Positions 56,014-64,000 of a stretch of DNA of 64,000 nt are shown piece by piece (positions within the stretch are counted from its first letter, which is position 1; the number at the start of each line of letters is the position of its first letter). The DNA comes from Bradyrhizobium macuxiense (GTDB taxonomy: Bacteria; Pseudomonadota; Alphaproteobacteria; Rhizobiales; Xanthobacteraceae), in the NCBI RefSeq assembly GCF_007993935.1, contig NZ_VITY01000004.1, positions 248,001 through 312,000 on the forward strand, given 5' to 3'. Position numbers and translations under genes: made by a program. The notes under the pieces are model-generated. The model was not told where the DNA came from and ran no database searches. It was given only the letters and a program-made list of their open reading frames with translations.

Positions 56014-57021
56014 TTATCGGGTGGCCGGCTTCTCGCTGTCGAGATGCGCCATCTGCTCGGCCGCATAGCGCGTGCCGGCAGCGATATCCGGCGGGAAGGC
56101 TTTCGCCAGTGCTGCGAGATGTGCCTGCGTTAGCGTCAGCCTGGTCGCGCCGAGCGCTTCGGTGAGACGGTTGCGGGTGCGGGCGCCGACCAGCGGCACG
56201 ATCTCCTTGCCCTGTGCCGCCACCCAGACGATCGCGACCTGTGCCGGTGTTGCCCCGATCTCGGCGGCAATGGCGCGCAACTGCTCCGCCAGCGCGAGAT
56301 TGGCGTCGAGGTTCGCACCCTGGAAGCGCGGCGTCATCAGCCGATAGTCCCTGCCGATCTTGCCAGAATCCTTCGACCAGTGACCGCTGATCAGCCCGCG
56401 CGCCAGCACGCCGTAGGCTGTGATGCCGATGCCAAGCTCGCGGCAGGTCGTCAGGATGTCGCGTTCGATGCCACGCTCGATCAGCGAGTATTCGATCTGG
56501 AGATCGACGATCGGATGCACGGCATGGGCACGGCGGATGGTGTCGGAGCCGACCTCGGACAGGCCGATATGTTTGATGTAGCCGGACTTCACCAGATCGG
56601 CGAGGCCGCCGATCGTCTCCTCGATCGGAACGTTGGGATCAAGACGTGCCGGGCGGTAGATGTCGATGTAGTCGGTGCCGAGACGTTGCAGCGAATAAGC
56701 GAGGAAGTTCTTCGTCGCGGCCGGCCGCGTGTCCATTCCGGCGAATTCGCCCGCGGGGCCGCGCAGTGCGCCGAACTTGACGCTGATCTGGAGCCGGTCG
56801 CGCGCGACATCCTTCAGGGCTTCGTGCACCAGCATCTCATTGTGGCCCATGGCATAGAAGTCGCCGGTATCCAGCAGCGTGATGCCGGCATCGAGCGCCG
56901 CATGCACCGTGGCGATGCTCTCGCCGCGATCGGCTGGGCCATAGACCTCAGACATGCCCATGCAGCCGAGGCCGATCTGCGAGACGGTGGGGCCGGTGAA
57001 ACCGAGTTTGCGTGTATCCAT
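56014..57021 (-). CDS. Aldo/keto reductase
   Basis: A 335-aa (alpha/beta)8 NADPH reductase. The catalytic Asp-Tyr-Lys set is DTGDFYAMG and SVKFG. The usual catalytic-loop His lies in a motif that reads IYRPARLDP here, an accepted variant in one AKR subgroup. Coenzyme-binding residues include LVGARTRNRLTEAL. Start at 57021 (MDTRKLGFTGPTVSQIGLG). Divergent from a LysR gene, which may regulate it. Confidence 0.9.
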   Translation of the reverse strand: MDTRKLGFTGPTVSQIGLGCMGMSEVYGPADRGESIATVHAALDAGITLLDTGDFYAMGHNEMLVHEALKDVARDRLQISVKFGALRGPAGEFAGMDTRPAATKNFLAYSLQRLGTDYIDIYRPARLDPNVPIEETIGGLADLVKSGYIKHIGLSEVGSDTIRRAHAVHPIVDLQIEYSLIERGIERDILTTCRELGIGITAYGVLARGLISGHWSKDSGKIGRDYRLMTPRFQGANLDANLALAEQLRAIAAEIGATPAQVAIVWVAAQGKEIVPLVGARTRNRLTEALGATRLTLTQAHLAALAKAFPPDIAAGTRYAAEQMAHLDSEKPATR

Positions 57022-57144
57022 GGTGGTGTTCCCTGCGTGTCGCGGCGTGCGATCACGCCGCCAAAATCGCGAGGCTGATATGGGCCGACCCGGGTTTCGG
57101 GATAAGCTGGACAATCCGGAATAGCTTGTTCACTATATCGAACA

Positions 57145-58056
57145 ATGCAGGATTTCGACCTTCGCGACCTCGACGCCTTCGTGGCGGTGGCGCGCACCCG
57201 CAACTTCCGGCGTGCCGCGCTCGAGCAGCGCGTCTCGGTGTCCAGCCTCAGCCAGCGGCTGCGCGACATGGAGGAGCGGCTCGGCGTCCGCCTGATGAAC
57301 CGCACCACACGAAGCGTATCGCTGACCGAGGCCGGCGAGCTGCTGCTCGCCCGCGTCGCGCCGGCCATGGTCAATGTCGCGGATGCGATCACCGAGGTGC
57401 GCGGCCTGCGCGCCGAACCGTCCGGGCGCCTGCGCATCAACGCGCCGCCGCCCGCGGTCGATCTGGTGCTGGCGCCGATGATCGCGCCGTTCCTCGCCAG
57501 ATATCCGCAGGTCGATCTCGACCTCGTGGCCGAGAGTGCGTTCGTGGACATCGTCGCGCAGGGATTTGATGCCGGGGTGCGCTACGGCGAGCATCTGGCG
57601 CAGGACATGGTGGCAGTCCCGCTCGGCGCGCCGCAGCGCTACGCGGTCGTGGCGTCGAGCGACTATGTCGCGAAGCATGGCCGGCCGATGCATCCGAAGG
57701 ATCTGCTGGCGCATGCCTGCATCCGCAGCCGCTTCAGCAACGGTGTGATGTTCGATTGGGAGTTCGAGAAGAACGGCCGCGTGGTGAAGATTTCGCCGCC
57801 GGCCAAGCTGACCGCGACCCATCTCGGCCTCGCGCTGCGCGCGGTCCATGACGGCGTCGGCTATTGGGCGACGTTCGAGGGCTATATCCGCTACGGCGTC
57901 AAATCCGGCGCGCTGGTCAGCGTGCTCGATGACTGGTGCCTGCCGTTCGACGGACCGTTCCTCTATTATCCCAGCCGTCGCCAGCCGCCACCGGCGCTCG
58001 CCGCCTTCGTGTCGTTCGTCGCCGACTGGCGCAAGCAGGCGCGGCGGAAGAAATAG
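57145..58056 (+). CDS. LysR family transcriptional regulator
   Basis: A 303-aa LysR protein of the broad group with N-terminal winged HTH (residues 1-62, FRRAALEQRVSVSSLSQRLRDME pattern) and the substrate-binding domain (about 90-295, RLRINAPPPAV). It diverges from the aldo/keto reductase gene across 123 bp, the classical layout of a LysR activator and its target. The effector is unknown. Confidence 0.92.
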   Translation: MQDFDLRDLDAFVAVARTRNFRRAALEQRVSVSSLSQRLRDMEERLGVRLMNRTTRSVSLTEAGELLLARVAPAMVNVADAITEVRGLRAEPSGRLRINAPPPAVDLVLAPMIAPFLARYPQVDLDLVAESAFVDIVAQGFDAGVRYGEHLAQDMVAVPLGAPQRYAVVASSDYVAKHGRPMHPKDLLAHACIRSRFSNGVMFDWEFEKNGRVVKISPPAKLTATHLGLALRAVHDGVGYWATFEGYIRYGVKSGALVSVLDDWCLPFDGPFLYYPSRRQPPPALAAFVSFVADWRKQARRKK

Positions 58057-58074
58057 GTCGAGCTGTCACCACCT

Positions 58075-58195
58075 CGTCGTCCCGGCGAAAGCCGGGACCT
58101 ATAACCACAGCTCTTGCAACGACGAAAGCTGGAGCCGCAGCTCAGTCCAACCATGAACATCGGTGGTTATGGGTCCCGGCCTTCGCCGGGACGAC
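58075..58195. repeat. Dispersed palindromic repeat, family B copy 2
   Basis: CGTCGTCCCGGCGAAAGCCG continues GGACCTATAACCACAG on the left; GGTTATGGGTCCCGGCCTTCG continues CCGGGACGAC on the right. It begins 19 bp after the LysR gene. The middle carries no gene. Confidence 0.85.
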
Positions 58196-58333
58196 ACCGA
58201 ATGTGTGTTTGCAGCACGTGCCGGCCGGCGCCGGCTCCTTTGCATGGGGTTGTTTTCGATATTTTGGCAGTAGCCGAATGACTGGCGCAAGCAGCAGCCG
58301 CGGCGGAAGAAATCGGGCGAGACAAACCCCCAT

Positions 58334-58470
58334 CGTCGTCCCGGCGAAAGCCGGGAACCATAACCACAGCCCGCGCAGTGACGGAGGCTGGGGCCCCAGC
58401 TCGGTACAACCATGAACATCGGTGGCTATGGGTCCCTCCCGTGCGCAATTGCGCACTAGGCAGGGACGAC
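58334..58470. repeat. Dispersed palindromic repeat, family B copy 3, with nested palindrome
   Basis: The left arm is the standard CGTCGTCCCGGCGAAAGCCG form. The right arm differs: instead of the CCGGCTTTCGCCGG hairpin it carries GTGCGCAATTGCGCAC (58441-58456), a 16-bp perfect palindrome, before GGGACGAC. The same nested palindrome occurs at 60385-60400. Confidence 0.82.
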
Positions 58471-58483
58471 ACCGGATGTGTGT

Positions 58484-59488
58484 TTACAGCATGCTCGGCA
58501 GCACGCGATCCGGCGGCTTGTGGGCGTCGAGGAAGGTCCGGATGTTGATGATCACCTTCTCGCCCATCTCGACGCGGCCTTCGATGGTGGCCGAGCCCAT
58601 GTGGGGCAGCAGCGTCACCTTGCCGGCCCTGGCGAGCCGCACCAGCTTCGGGTTGACCGCGGGCTCGTGCTCATAGACGTCGAGCGCCGCGCCGCCGATA
58701 TCGCCGGCTTCGATCAGCTTGATCAGCGTGTCCTCGTCGATCACCTCGCCGCGCGCGGTGTTGACGACATAGGCCTCCTTGCGGATCAGCTTGAGCCGCC
58801 GCGCCGAGAGCAGGTGATAGGTCGCCGGCGTGTGCGGGCAGTTCACCGAGATGATGTCCATCCGCGCCAGCATCTGGTCGAGGCTTTCCCAATAGGTCGC
58901 CCCGAGCTCTTCGGCGATCATGGGCGCCACCGGGCGGCGGTTGTGATAGTGGATCTGCAGGCCGAAGGCCCGGGCGCGACGCGCTACCGCCTGGCCGATC
59001 CGGCCCATGCCGACGATGCCGAGCCTTTTTCCCCCGATGCGGTGGCCGAGCATCCAGGTCGGCGACCAGCCGGCCCAGTGCTGCTTGCCTTCGGTCAGGA
59101 TCGAGGCGCCTTCGATCAGCCGGCGCGGCACCGCGAGGATCAGCGCCATGGTCATGTCGGCGGTGTCCTCGGTCAGCACCTTTGGGGTGTTGGTCACCGT
59201 GATGCCGCGGGCATGCGCCGCGGCGACGTCGATATTGTCGACGCCGTTGCCGAAATTGGCGATCATCTTCAGCTTGCAGTCGGGCTGGTTGATCACATCC
59301 TCGCGGATCATGTCGGTCACGGTCGGCACCAGCACGTCGGCGGTCTTCACCGCCTCGGCGATCTGTTCCGGCGTCATCGGCGTGTCGTCGAGATTCAGTC
59401 TGGCATCGAACAGCTCGCGCATCCGGGTCTCGATCGAGTCCGGCAGCTTGCGGGTGACGACGACGAGAGGCTTTTTCTTCACCGACAT
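58484..59488 (-). CDS. 2-Hydroxyacid dehydrogenase, D-isomer specific (glyoxylate/hydroxypyruvate reductase type)
   Basis: A 334-aa NAD(P)-dependent dehydrogenase. The Rossmann motif is GIVGMGRIGQAVARRARAFG, and the catalytic Arg (NTARGE), Glu (in DVYEHEP) and His (LPHMGSAT) are present. The substrate is most likely glyoxylate or a related 2-oxoacid. It lies between two repeat clusters and is the only gene on its transcript. Confidence 0.9.
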   Translation of the reverse strand: MSVKKKPLVVVTRKLPDSIETRMRELFDARLNLDDTPMTPEQIAEAVKTADVLVPTVTDMIREDVINQPDCKLKMIANFGNGVDNIDVAAAHARGITVTNTPKVLTEDTADMTMALILAVPRRLIEGASILTEGKQHWAGWSPTWMLGHRIGGKRLGIVGMGRIGQAVARRARAFGLQIHYHNRRPVAPMIAEELGATYWESLDQMLARMDIISVNCPHTPATYHLLSARRLKLIRKEAYVVNTARGEVIDEDTLIKLIEAGDIGGAALDVYEHEPAVNPKLVRLARAGKVTLLPHMGSATIEGRVEMGEKVIINIRTFLDAHKPPDRVLPSML

Positions 59489-59837
59489 GTCCTGCTTTCA
59501 TGAGGCGCGTGGCTCGCCAAAAACCGAGCCGTTGAGGCCTCATTAACCCGGTTGTTCGACACTGCTGATAGCCGCGCTGTCCCGGCGTTTCCTTCGCGTT
59601 TCCTAGGGTTCCCCGATACTTGCCCCGGCTTTCGTCAGGGGAAATTCGGGTGTTCTGGCTCTTTGGCGTTCCGTCCTCTCTAGCAGAAGGCCGGGCCAAG
59701 ACAAGAACCCCTCGGACCTGCGGTGCGGGAGCGGACAGCGCAGGCGCAGGGGCCTGAGACTTTAGGCGTGGGTTTGGATTTGGGTTTGGGTTGCGGCTCG
59801 CCGAATGCGGTTGGGCATCCCGGCAGGAGACGAGTTG
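59489..59837. other. Divergent intergenic region before the SH3-domain gene
   Basis: About 350 bp separate the hydroxyacid dehydrogenase and SH3-protein genes. It contains a run of GGGTTT-type repeats (59769-59795), but no gene, RNA or clear operator is recognised. Promoters for both flanking genes should lie here. Confidence 0.5.
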
Positions 59838-60362
59838 ATGGTCTGGCGTTTCGGTTCATTGGTGACTCTGGTCGGGAGCATGCTGAGTGCGTCGGTCAGC
59901 CCCGGACATTCCGCCAAGGATTTGAGCCCCACCACCAGCGGCCTGCCGATTCCGCGCTATGTCAGCCTGAAATCCGATCATGTGAATGTCCGGGCCGGCC
60001 CGACCAAGGACAATGACGTCGCCTGGGTCTACACGCGCTCCGGGCTGCCGGTCGAAATCACCGCCGAGTTCGAGAACTGGCGCCGGGTGCGCGATTCCGA
60101 AGGTGCCGAAGGCTGGGTCTATCATTCGCTGCTGTCCGGCCGCCGCACCGCGGTCGTCACGATGAAGAACAAGGACGATCTGGCCTCGCTGTACGATCGT
60201 CCCGACGCCACCAGCTCCATCGCGGCGCGCCTGCAGGCCGGCGTGGTCGCACAGGTCAAGAAATGCGCCAACAGCTGGTGCCGGGTCACCGGCAACGGCT
60301 TCGACGGCTGGATCGAGCAGCAGCGCCTGTGGGGCGTCTATGCCGACGAGAAGGTGGACTGA
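59838..60362 (+). CDS. Secreted SH3-domain protein
   Basis: A 174-aa exported protein. After a signal-peptide-like N-terminus (residues 1 to about 23), an SH3b domain reads YVSLKSDHVNVRAGPTKDNDVAWVYTRSGLPVEI, with a second, weaker SH3-like repeat from about residue 100 (LASLYDRPDATSSIAARLQAGVVAQVKKC). Bacterial SH3 domains often bind cell-wall peptides. Start at 59838 is favoured by the leader peptide. It converges with irr. Confidence 0.85.
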   Translation: MVWRFGSLVTLVGSMLSASVSPGHSAKDLSPTTSGLPIPRYVSLKSDHVNVRAGPTKDNDVAWVYTRSGLPVEITAEFENWRRVRDSEGAEGWVYHSLLSGRRTAVVTMKNKDDLASLYDRPDATSSIAARLQAGVVAQVKKCANSWCRVTGNGFDGWIEQQRLWGVYADEKVD

Positions 60363-60370
60363 GATTTGTT

Positions 60371-60507
60371 GTCGTCCCGGCCGAGTGCGCAATTGCGCAC
60401 GGGGGCCGGGACCCATACCGCGTGATTTATCGTTGGCGCGCGGTAGGAGACGCCGTTAGCAGCAACCAAGATTTGTGGTTATGGGTCCCGGCTTTCGCCG
60501 GGACGAC
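60371..60507. repeat. Dispersed palindromic repeat, family B copy 4, with nested palindrome
   Basis: The left arm contains GTGCGCAATTGCGCAC (60385-60400) between GTCGTCCCGG and CCGGGACCCATA, and the right arm is the standard TATGGGTCCCGGCTTTCGC form ending GGGACGAC. Mirror arrangement of copy 3. It lies between SH3 protein and irr. Confidence 0.82.
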
Positions 60508-60510
60508 AAG

Positions 60511-61002
60511 TTAGCGCTTTTTGCGCAGCCGCACGACCATGTCGACGCGGGAAATCTCGTAGCCTTCCGGCACGTCGGGCATCTTCGACAGCACGAGGTT
60601 CGGGTCGGGAATATCGACCAGCTCGTGATTGTGTTCGAGGTAGAAGTGATGATGCGTCGACACGTTGGTGTCGAAATAGGTCTTGGTGCCGTCGACGCTG
60701 ACCTGGCGCAGCAGGCCGGCGTCCGTCAGCTGGTTGAGCGTGTTGTAGACGGTCGCCAGCGACACCGGAACCTTGGCCAGCGTGGCTTCCTCGTACAGCA
60801 TTTCAGCGGTCAGGTGGCGGGCACCCTTGCCGAACAGCAGCCAACCCAGCGCCATGCGCTGACGGGTCGGCCGGAGGCCGGCAGACTGCAGCATCTCGTT
60901 GACGTCATGCCACGGGCAGCCGGTCAGGGCAGGGTGGTGCCCAGCGCCCCGGGCAGCCGGGTGCACGGCATCATCGTTCACAGCCGGTACTTCCTCGTTC
61001 AT
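60511..61002 (-). CDS. irr: Iron response regulator Irr (Fur superfamily)
   Basis: A 163-aa Fur-family repressor that coordinates heme synthesis with iron status. The heme regulatory motif GCPWHDV puts Cys at residue 29, exactly as in the Bradyrhizobium protein, and the second heme site HHH (STHHHFYLEHN) is present. Heme binding triggers rapid degradation in Bradyrhizobium, an established property. Start at 61002 (MNEEVPAV). Divergent from fabA. Confidence 0.96.
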   Translation of the reverse strand: MNEEVPAVNDDAVHPAARGAGHHPALTGCPWHDVNEMLQSAGLRPTRQRMALGWLLFGKGARHLTAEMLYEEATLAKVPVSLATVYNTLNQLTDAGLLRQVSVDGTKTYFDTNVSTHHHFYLEHNHELVDIPDPNLVLSKMPDVPEGYEISRVDMVVRLRKKR

Positions 61003-61332
61003 ATCCACTCTATGCACCCAACTCAGGCAATATTCCTCATAAATATAAAAAGGATGGCTATCAGATGCAAGTTTTTCGCAACTAGAACGAATCCAAGCTG
61101 CGGTAGAAACCTAAGGCAAGGCGGTCATTTATCATCGGAATGCCGCTTTGCTGGCCAGTTAACCCTATGTTAGAGAGCGCGCGGACCACATATGCGCTTT
61201 CGGCAGAGATAACAGGCCGGTCGCGTACCCAGGTAGCGCCAAGATGCGGGACGGGTTATTCCGGTTCCCGTGGGTAGATTAAGGTCCGACCAAGCAAAAG
61301 CGCTTCATCGGGACATCAGAGGTGGAAAGAGG
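61003..61332. promoter_or_regulatory. Divergent irr-fabA promoter region
   Basis: About 330 bp between the irr and fabA start codons. An AT-rich stretch (61030-61060, with AAATATAAAAAGG) probably contains the irr promoter, and the distal half the fabA promoter. I see no convincing Irr-box (ICE) or other operator; autoregulation cannot be judged by eye. Confidence 0.5.
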
Positions 61333-61854
61333 ATGCTGGATCGGCGCGGCGGTTACGAATACGAGGATTTGCTGGCTTGCGGACGGGGCGAGCTGTTTGG
61401 TCCCGGCAACGCCCAGTTGCCGCTGCCGCCGATGCTCATGTTCGATCGCATCAGCGAAATCTCGGAAACCGGCGGCGAGTTCGGCAAGGGGCTGGTGCGC
61501 GCCGAGCTCGAAGTGAAGCCGGATCTCTGGTTCTTCGGCTGCCATTTCAAGAACGATCCGGTGATGCCGGGCTGTCTCGGCCTCGATGCCATGTGGCAAA
61601 TGGTCGGCTTTTACCTTGGCTGGATCGGTGGCGAAGGTCGTGGCCGCGCGCTCGGCCTCGGCGAGCTGAAGTTCTCCGGACAGGTGCTGCCGCACGCGCG
61701 CAAGGTTGTGTACAACATCGATATCAAGCGCGTGATGCGGTCAAAGCTCGTGCTTGGAATCGCCGACGGGTGGCTTTCCATGGACGACGAGATTATTTAT
61801 CGCGCCAAGGACTTGAAGGTCGGATTGTTCAAGCAGGGCACGGCGCCATCTTGA
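61333..61854 (+). CDS. fabA: 3-Hydroxydecanoyl-ACP dehydratase/isomerase
   Basis: A 173-aa hot-dog-fold enzyme that dehydrates 3-hydroxydecanoyl-ACP and isomerises the double bond, starting unsaturated fatty acid synthesis. Active site His71 and Asp85 lie in [22 protein letters not shown]. Start at 61333 follows AAAGAGG; the frame is open to 61270. It is 43 bp upstream of fabB in the usual fabA-fabB unit. Confidence 0.96.
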   Translation: MLDRRGGYEYEDLLACGRGELFGPGNAQLPLPPMLMFDRISEISETGGEFGKGLVRAELEVKPDLWFFGCHFKNDPVMPGCLGLDAMWQMVGFYLGWIGGEGRGRALGLGELKFSGQVLPHARKVVYNIDIKRVMRSKLVLGIADGWLSMDDEIIYRAKDLKVGLFKQGTAPS

Positions 61855-61897
61855 GCAGGATCATCATGCGGCAACATAAAGGCAGGGCGAGGCGAAC

Positions 61898-63121
61898 ATG
61901 AGGCGGGTTGTCATCACGGGGATGGGTATTGTCTCGTCCATCGGTAACAACACCCAGGAAGTGCTTGCGAGCCTCTACGAGGCGAAGTCGGGCATTTCAC
62001 GCGCGGAGAAGGCCGCGGAACTCGGCTTTCGCTCCCAGGTGCACGGTGCGCCGACACTCAATCCTGCCGAGGTGATCGATCGCCGCGCCATGCGCTTCCT
62101 TGCCGAAGGTGCTGCCTGGAATCACGTCGCCATGGAGCAGGCGATCCGCGACTCCGGCCTCGAGGAGAACGAAGTCTCCAACATCCGCACCGGCATCATC
62201 ATGGGATCCGGCGGACCGTCGACGCGCACCCTGGTGGAAGCCGCCGACATCGCGCGCGCCAAGGGCCCGAAGCGCGTCGGTCCGTTCGCGGTGCCGAAGG
62301 GCATGTCGTCGACCGCATCGGCGACGCTCGCGACCTGGTTCAAGATCAAGGGCGTGAACTACTCGATCTCCTCGGCCTGCGCGACGTCGAACCACTGCAT
62401 CGGCAATGCCTACGAGACGATCCAGATCGGCAAGCAGGACATCATCTTCGCCGGCGGCTGCGAGGAACTCGACTGGACGCTGTCGGTGCTGTTCGACGCC
62501 ATGGGCGCGATGTCCTCGAAATACAACGACACGCCGGCCACCGCCTCGCGTCCCTACGATCTCAATCGCGACGGCTTCGTGATTGCCGGCGGCGCGGGTG
62601 TCGTGGTGCTCGAAGAGCTCGAGCATGCCAAGGCGCGCGGCGCGCGCATCTACGCCGAGGTCGTCGGCTACGGCGCGACCTCTGACGGATACGACATGGT
62701 CGCGCCGTCGGGTGAGGGCGCCGAGCGCTGCATGCGCATGGCGATGTCGACGGTGAATACGCCGGTCGACTACATCAATCCGCACGCCACCTCGACGCCG
62801 GCCGGCGATCCGCCGGAGATCGAGGCGATCCGCAAGGTGTTCGGCACCGGCGACAAGTGTCCGCCGATCTCGGCGACCAAGGCGCTGACCGGCCATTCGC
62901 TCGGCGCGACCGGCGTGCAGGAAGCGATCTACTCGCTCTTGATGCTGAACAACGGCTTCGTCTGCGAGAGCGCCCATATCACCGAGCTCGATCCGGTGTT
63001 CGCCGACATGCCGATCGTGCGCAAGCGGATCGACAACGCCAAGCTGACGACCGTGCTGTCGAACTCGTTCGGCTTCGGCGGCACCAACGCGACGCTGGTG
63101 TTCAGGCGGCTTGACGCGTGA
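61898..63121 (+). CDS. fabB: Beta-ketoacyl-ACP synthase I
   Basis: A 407-aa condensing enzyme that extends cis-unsaturated acyl-ACP. The catalytic triad is Cys161 (SSACATSNH), His296 ([11 protein letters not shown]) and His333 (TGHSLGATG). It pairs with fabA to make unsaturated fatty acids in anaerobic-type synthesis. It is followed 78 bp later by fabV on the same strand, likely one operon. Confidence 0.97.
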   Translation: MRRVVITGMGIVSSIGNNTQEVLASLYEAKSGISRAEKAAELGFRSQVHGAPTLNPAEVIDRRAMRFLAEGAAWNHVAMEQAIRDSGLEENEVSNIRTGIIMGSGGPSTRTLVEAADIARAKGPKRVGPFAVPKGMSSTASATLATWFKIKGVNYSISSACATSNHCIGNAYETIQIGKQDIIFAGGCEELDWTLSVLFDAMGAMSSKYNDTPATASRPYDLNRDGFVIAGGAGVVVLEELEHAKARGARIYAEVVGYGATSDGYDMVAPSGEGAERCMRMAMSTVNTPVDYINPHATSTPAGDPPEIEAIRKVFGTGDKCPPISATKALTGHSLGATGVQEAIYSLLMLNNGFVCESAHITELDPVFADMPIVRKRIDNAKLTTVLSNSFGFGGTNATLVFRRLDA

Positions 63122-63199
63122 TTTCGCCTCTCCTCGCTTGCTGAGGGAGGTCCACAGCAAGCGCATGGGAATATTGCAACGATCCGGAATGGGGTGGGA

Positions 63200-64000
63200 A
63201 TGATTATCGAACCGCGCGTGCGAGGCTTCATCTGCACGACGGCACATCCCGTCGGCTGCGCCACCAATGTCCGCGAGCAGATCGCCTACGTTCTGAAGCA
63301 GGGCCCGGTCGCCGACTGTCCGAAGCGCGTCGCCGTGCTGGGCTGCTCAACGGGCTATGGCCTCGCGAGCCGCATCGTCGCGACCTTCGCCGGTGGCGCC
63401 GATACGATCGGCGTGTCGCTGGAGCGCGAGCCGTCGGAAAAGAGGAGCGCCAGCGCCGGCTGGTACAACAACCGCGCCTTCGAGATCGAGGCCGCGAAGA
63501 TCGGACGCTCGCCGCTCACGCTGGAGGGTGATGCGTTCTCCGACGAGATGAAGAAAGACTTCATCGAGCGGGTGCGCGAGAAATTCGGGCAGCTCGATTT
63601 GCTGGTCTACAGCATGGCCGCGCCGGTCCGCACCGATCCCGACACCGGCAAGACCTATCGCTCGGTCATCAAGCCGCTCGGCGCCCCGGTCGAGATCAAG
63701 ACGCTCGACACCGAGACCGGCGAGGTGTTCCAGACCACCCTTGAGCCTGCGAACGAGGAGCAGACCGCGGCGACCGTCGCTGTGATGGGCGGCGACGACT
63801 GGAAGCGCTGGATCGACCAGCTCGCCGATGCCGGCGTGCTGGCGCCGGGCTTCCGCACGCTCAACTACACCTATATCGGCAGCGAACTGACCTGGCCGAT
63901 CTACTGGAACGGCACGCTCGGTCGCGCCAAGGTCGATCTCGATGCCAAGGCGGAAGCGATCCGCGGACGGCTCGGCGCGGACGCCGCCCGCGTCGTCGCG
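63200..64000 (+). CDS. fabV: Enoyl-ACP reductase FabV (partial, runs off the window)
   Basis: 267 codons, open to the window edge; full FabV is about 400 aa. The start MIIEPRVRGFICTTAHPVGC is diagnostic of FabV/trans-2-enoyl reductase, as is the NAD-binding GCSTGYGLASRI. The catalytic pair is Tyr235 and Lys244 (YWNGTLGRAK, Y-x8-K), matching known FabV numbering. This replaces the FabI type commonly found after fabA-fabB in rhizobia; FabV proteins are typically refractory to triclosan. Start follows GGTGGGA. Confidence 0.93.
   Translation, partial: MIIEPRVRGFICTTAHPVGCATNVREQIAYVLKQGPVADCPKRVAVLGCSTGYGLASRIVATFAGGADTIGVSLEREPSEKRSASAGWYNNRAFEIEAAKIGRSPLTLEGDAFSDEMKKDFIERVREKFGQLDLLVYSMAAPVRTDPDTGKTYRSVIKPLGAPVEIKTLDTETGEVFQTTLEPANEEQTAATVAVMGGDDWKRWIDQLADAGVLAPGFRTLNYTYIGSELTWPIYWNGTLGRAKVDLDAKAEAIRGRLGADAARVVA

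Overview
The window is GC-rich chromosomal DNA from an alphaproteobacterium of the Rhizobiales, almost certainly Bradyrhizobium or a close relative. The strongest markers are an Irr iron regulator whose heme motif GCPWHDV places Cys at residue 29, a small heat-shock gene preceded by a ROSE-type RNA thermometer, the order cmk-rpsA-ihfB and trpFBA-accD-folC, and several families of short dispersed palindromes. I see no prophage, insertion sequence, CRISPR array or integrase. Genes are densely packed, many with 1-8 nt stop/start overlaps.

Layout. 1-1400: hpf and ptsN, the usual neighbours downstream of rpoN. 1500-7900: a TetR repressor divergent from a set for acyl-type substrates (SDR, saccharopine-dehydrogenase-like oxidoreductase, acyl-CoA ligase, MHS transporter). 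8000-9350: hsp20-DUF1150 under the thermometer. 9357-13550: ugpBAEC for sn-glycerol-3-phosphate, with a candidate Pho box. 13700-16500: a CoA-transferase, the ohr/ohrR peroxide pair and a GIY-YIG protein. 16639-24067: tRNA-Ala(GGC), FYDLN protein, aroA-cmk, rpsA, sppA, ihfB, lapA. 24143-29235: trpF-trpB-trpA, accD, folC. 29350-37808: phosphoesterase, DUF2231 protein, trxA, addA-addB. 37875-40823: a LysR/transporter/DUF2891 cassette lying between addB and the next minus-strand genes. 40836-46183: a MurU-like nucleotidyltransferase, PilZ protein, a TsaE-kinase fusion, and DivL. 46503-51801: dut, coaBC, ubiB, ubiE (minus) and mutM (plus). 51836-60362: gamma-glutamyltransferase, a degenerate trypsin-like protein, moeB, aldo/keto reductase, LysR, hydroxyacid dehydrogenase and an SH3 protein, separated by repeat clusters. 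60511-64000: irr divergent from fabA-fabB-fabV.

Most of the DNA is housekeeping: translation (hpf, rpsA, tRNA), aromatic amino acids (aroA, trp), fatty acid synthesis (accD, fabA, fabB, fabV), cofactors (folC, coaBC, ubiB/E, moeB), DNA repair (addAB, mutM, dut), cell-wall recycling (TsaE-AmgK-like plus MurU-like) and cell-cycle control (divL).

The most unusual observation is coaBC. This coenzyme A enzyme carries an N-terminal FitA/VapB-type ribbon-helix-helix antitoxin domain, and the palindrome GTGATAGCGATGCTATCAC lies about 28 bp upstream of its start codon. Its half-sites closely match, as I recall, those bound by the FitA antitoxin. No PIN-domain toxin is nearby. This suggests a CoA biosynthetic enzyme that binds its own promoter. 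Other points of interest are FabV in place of the expected FabI, a DivL with Tyr in the H-box, a cysteine-free AddB, an AccD that has lost its zinc ligands, a trypsin-like protein without catalytic His, and a paired-palindrome operator for the TetR repressor.
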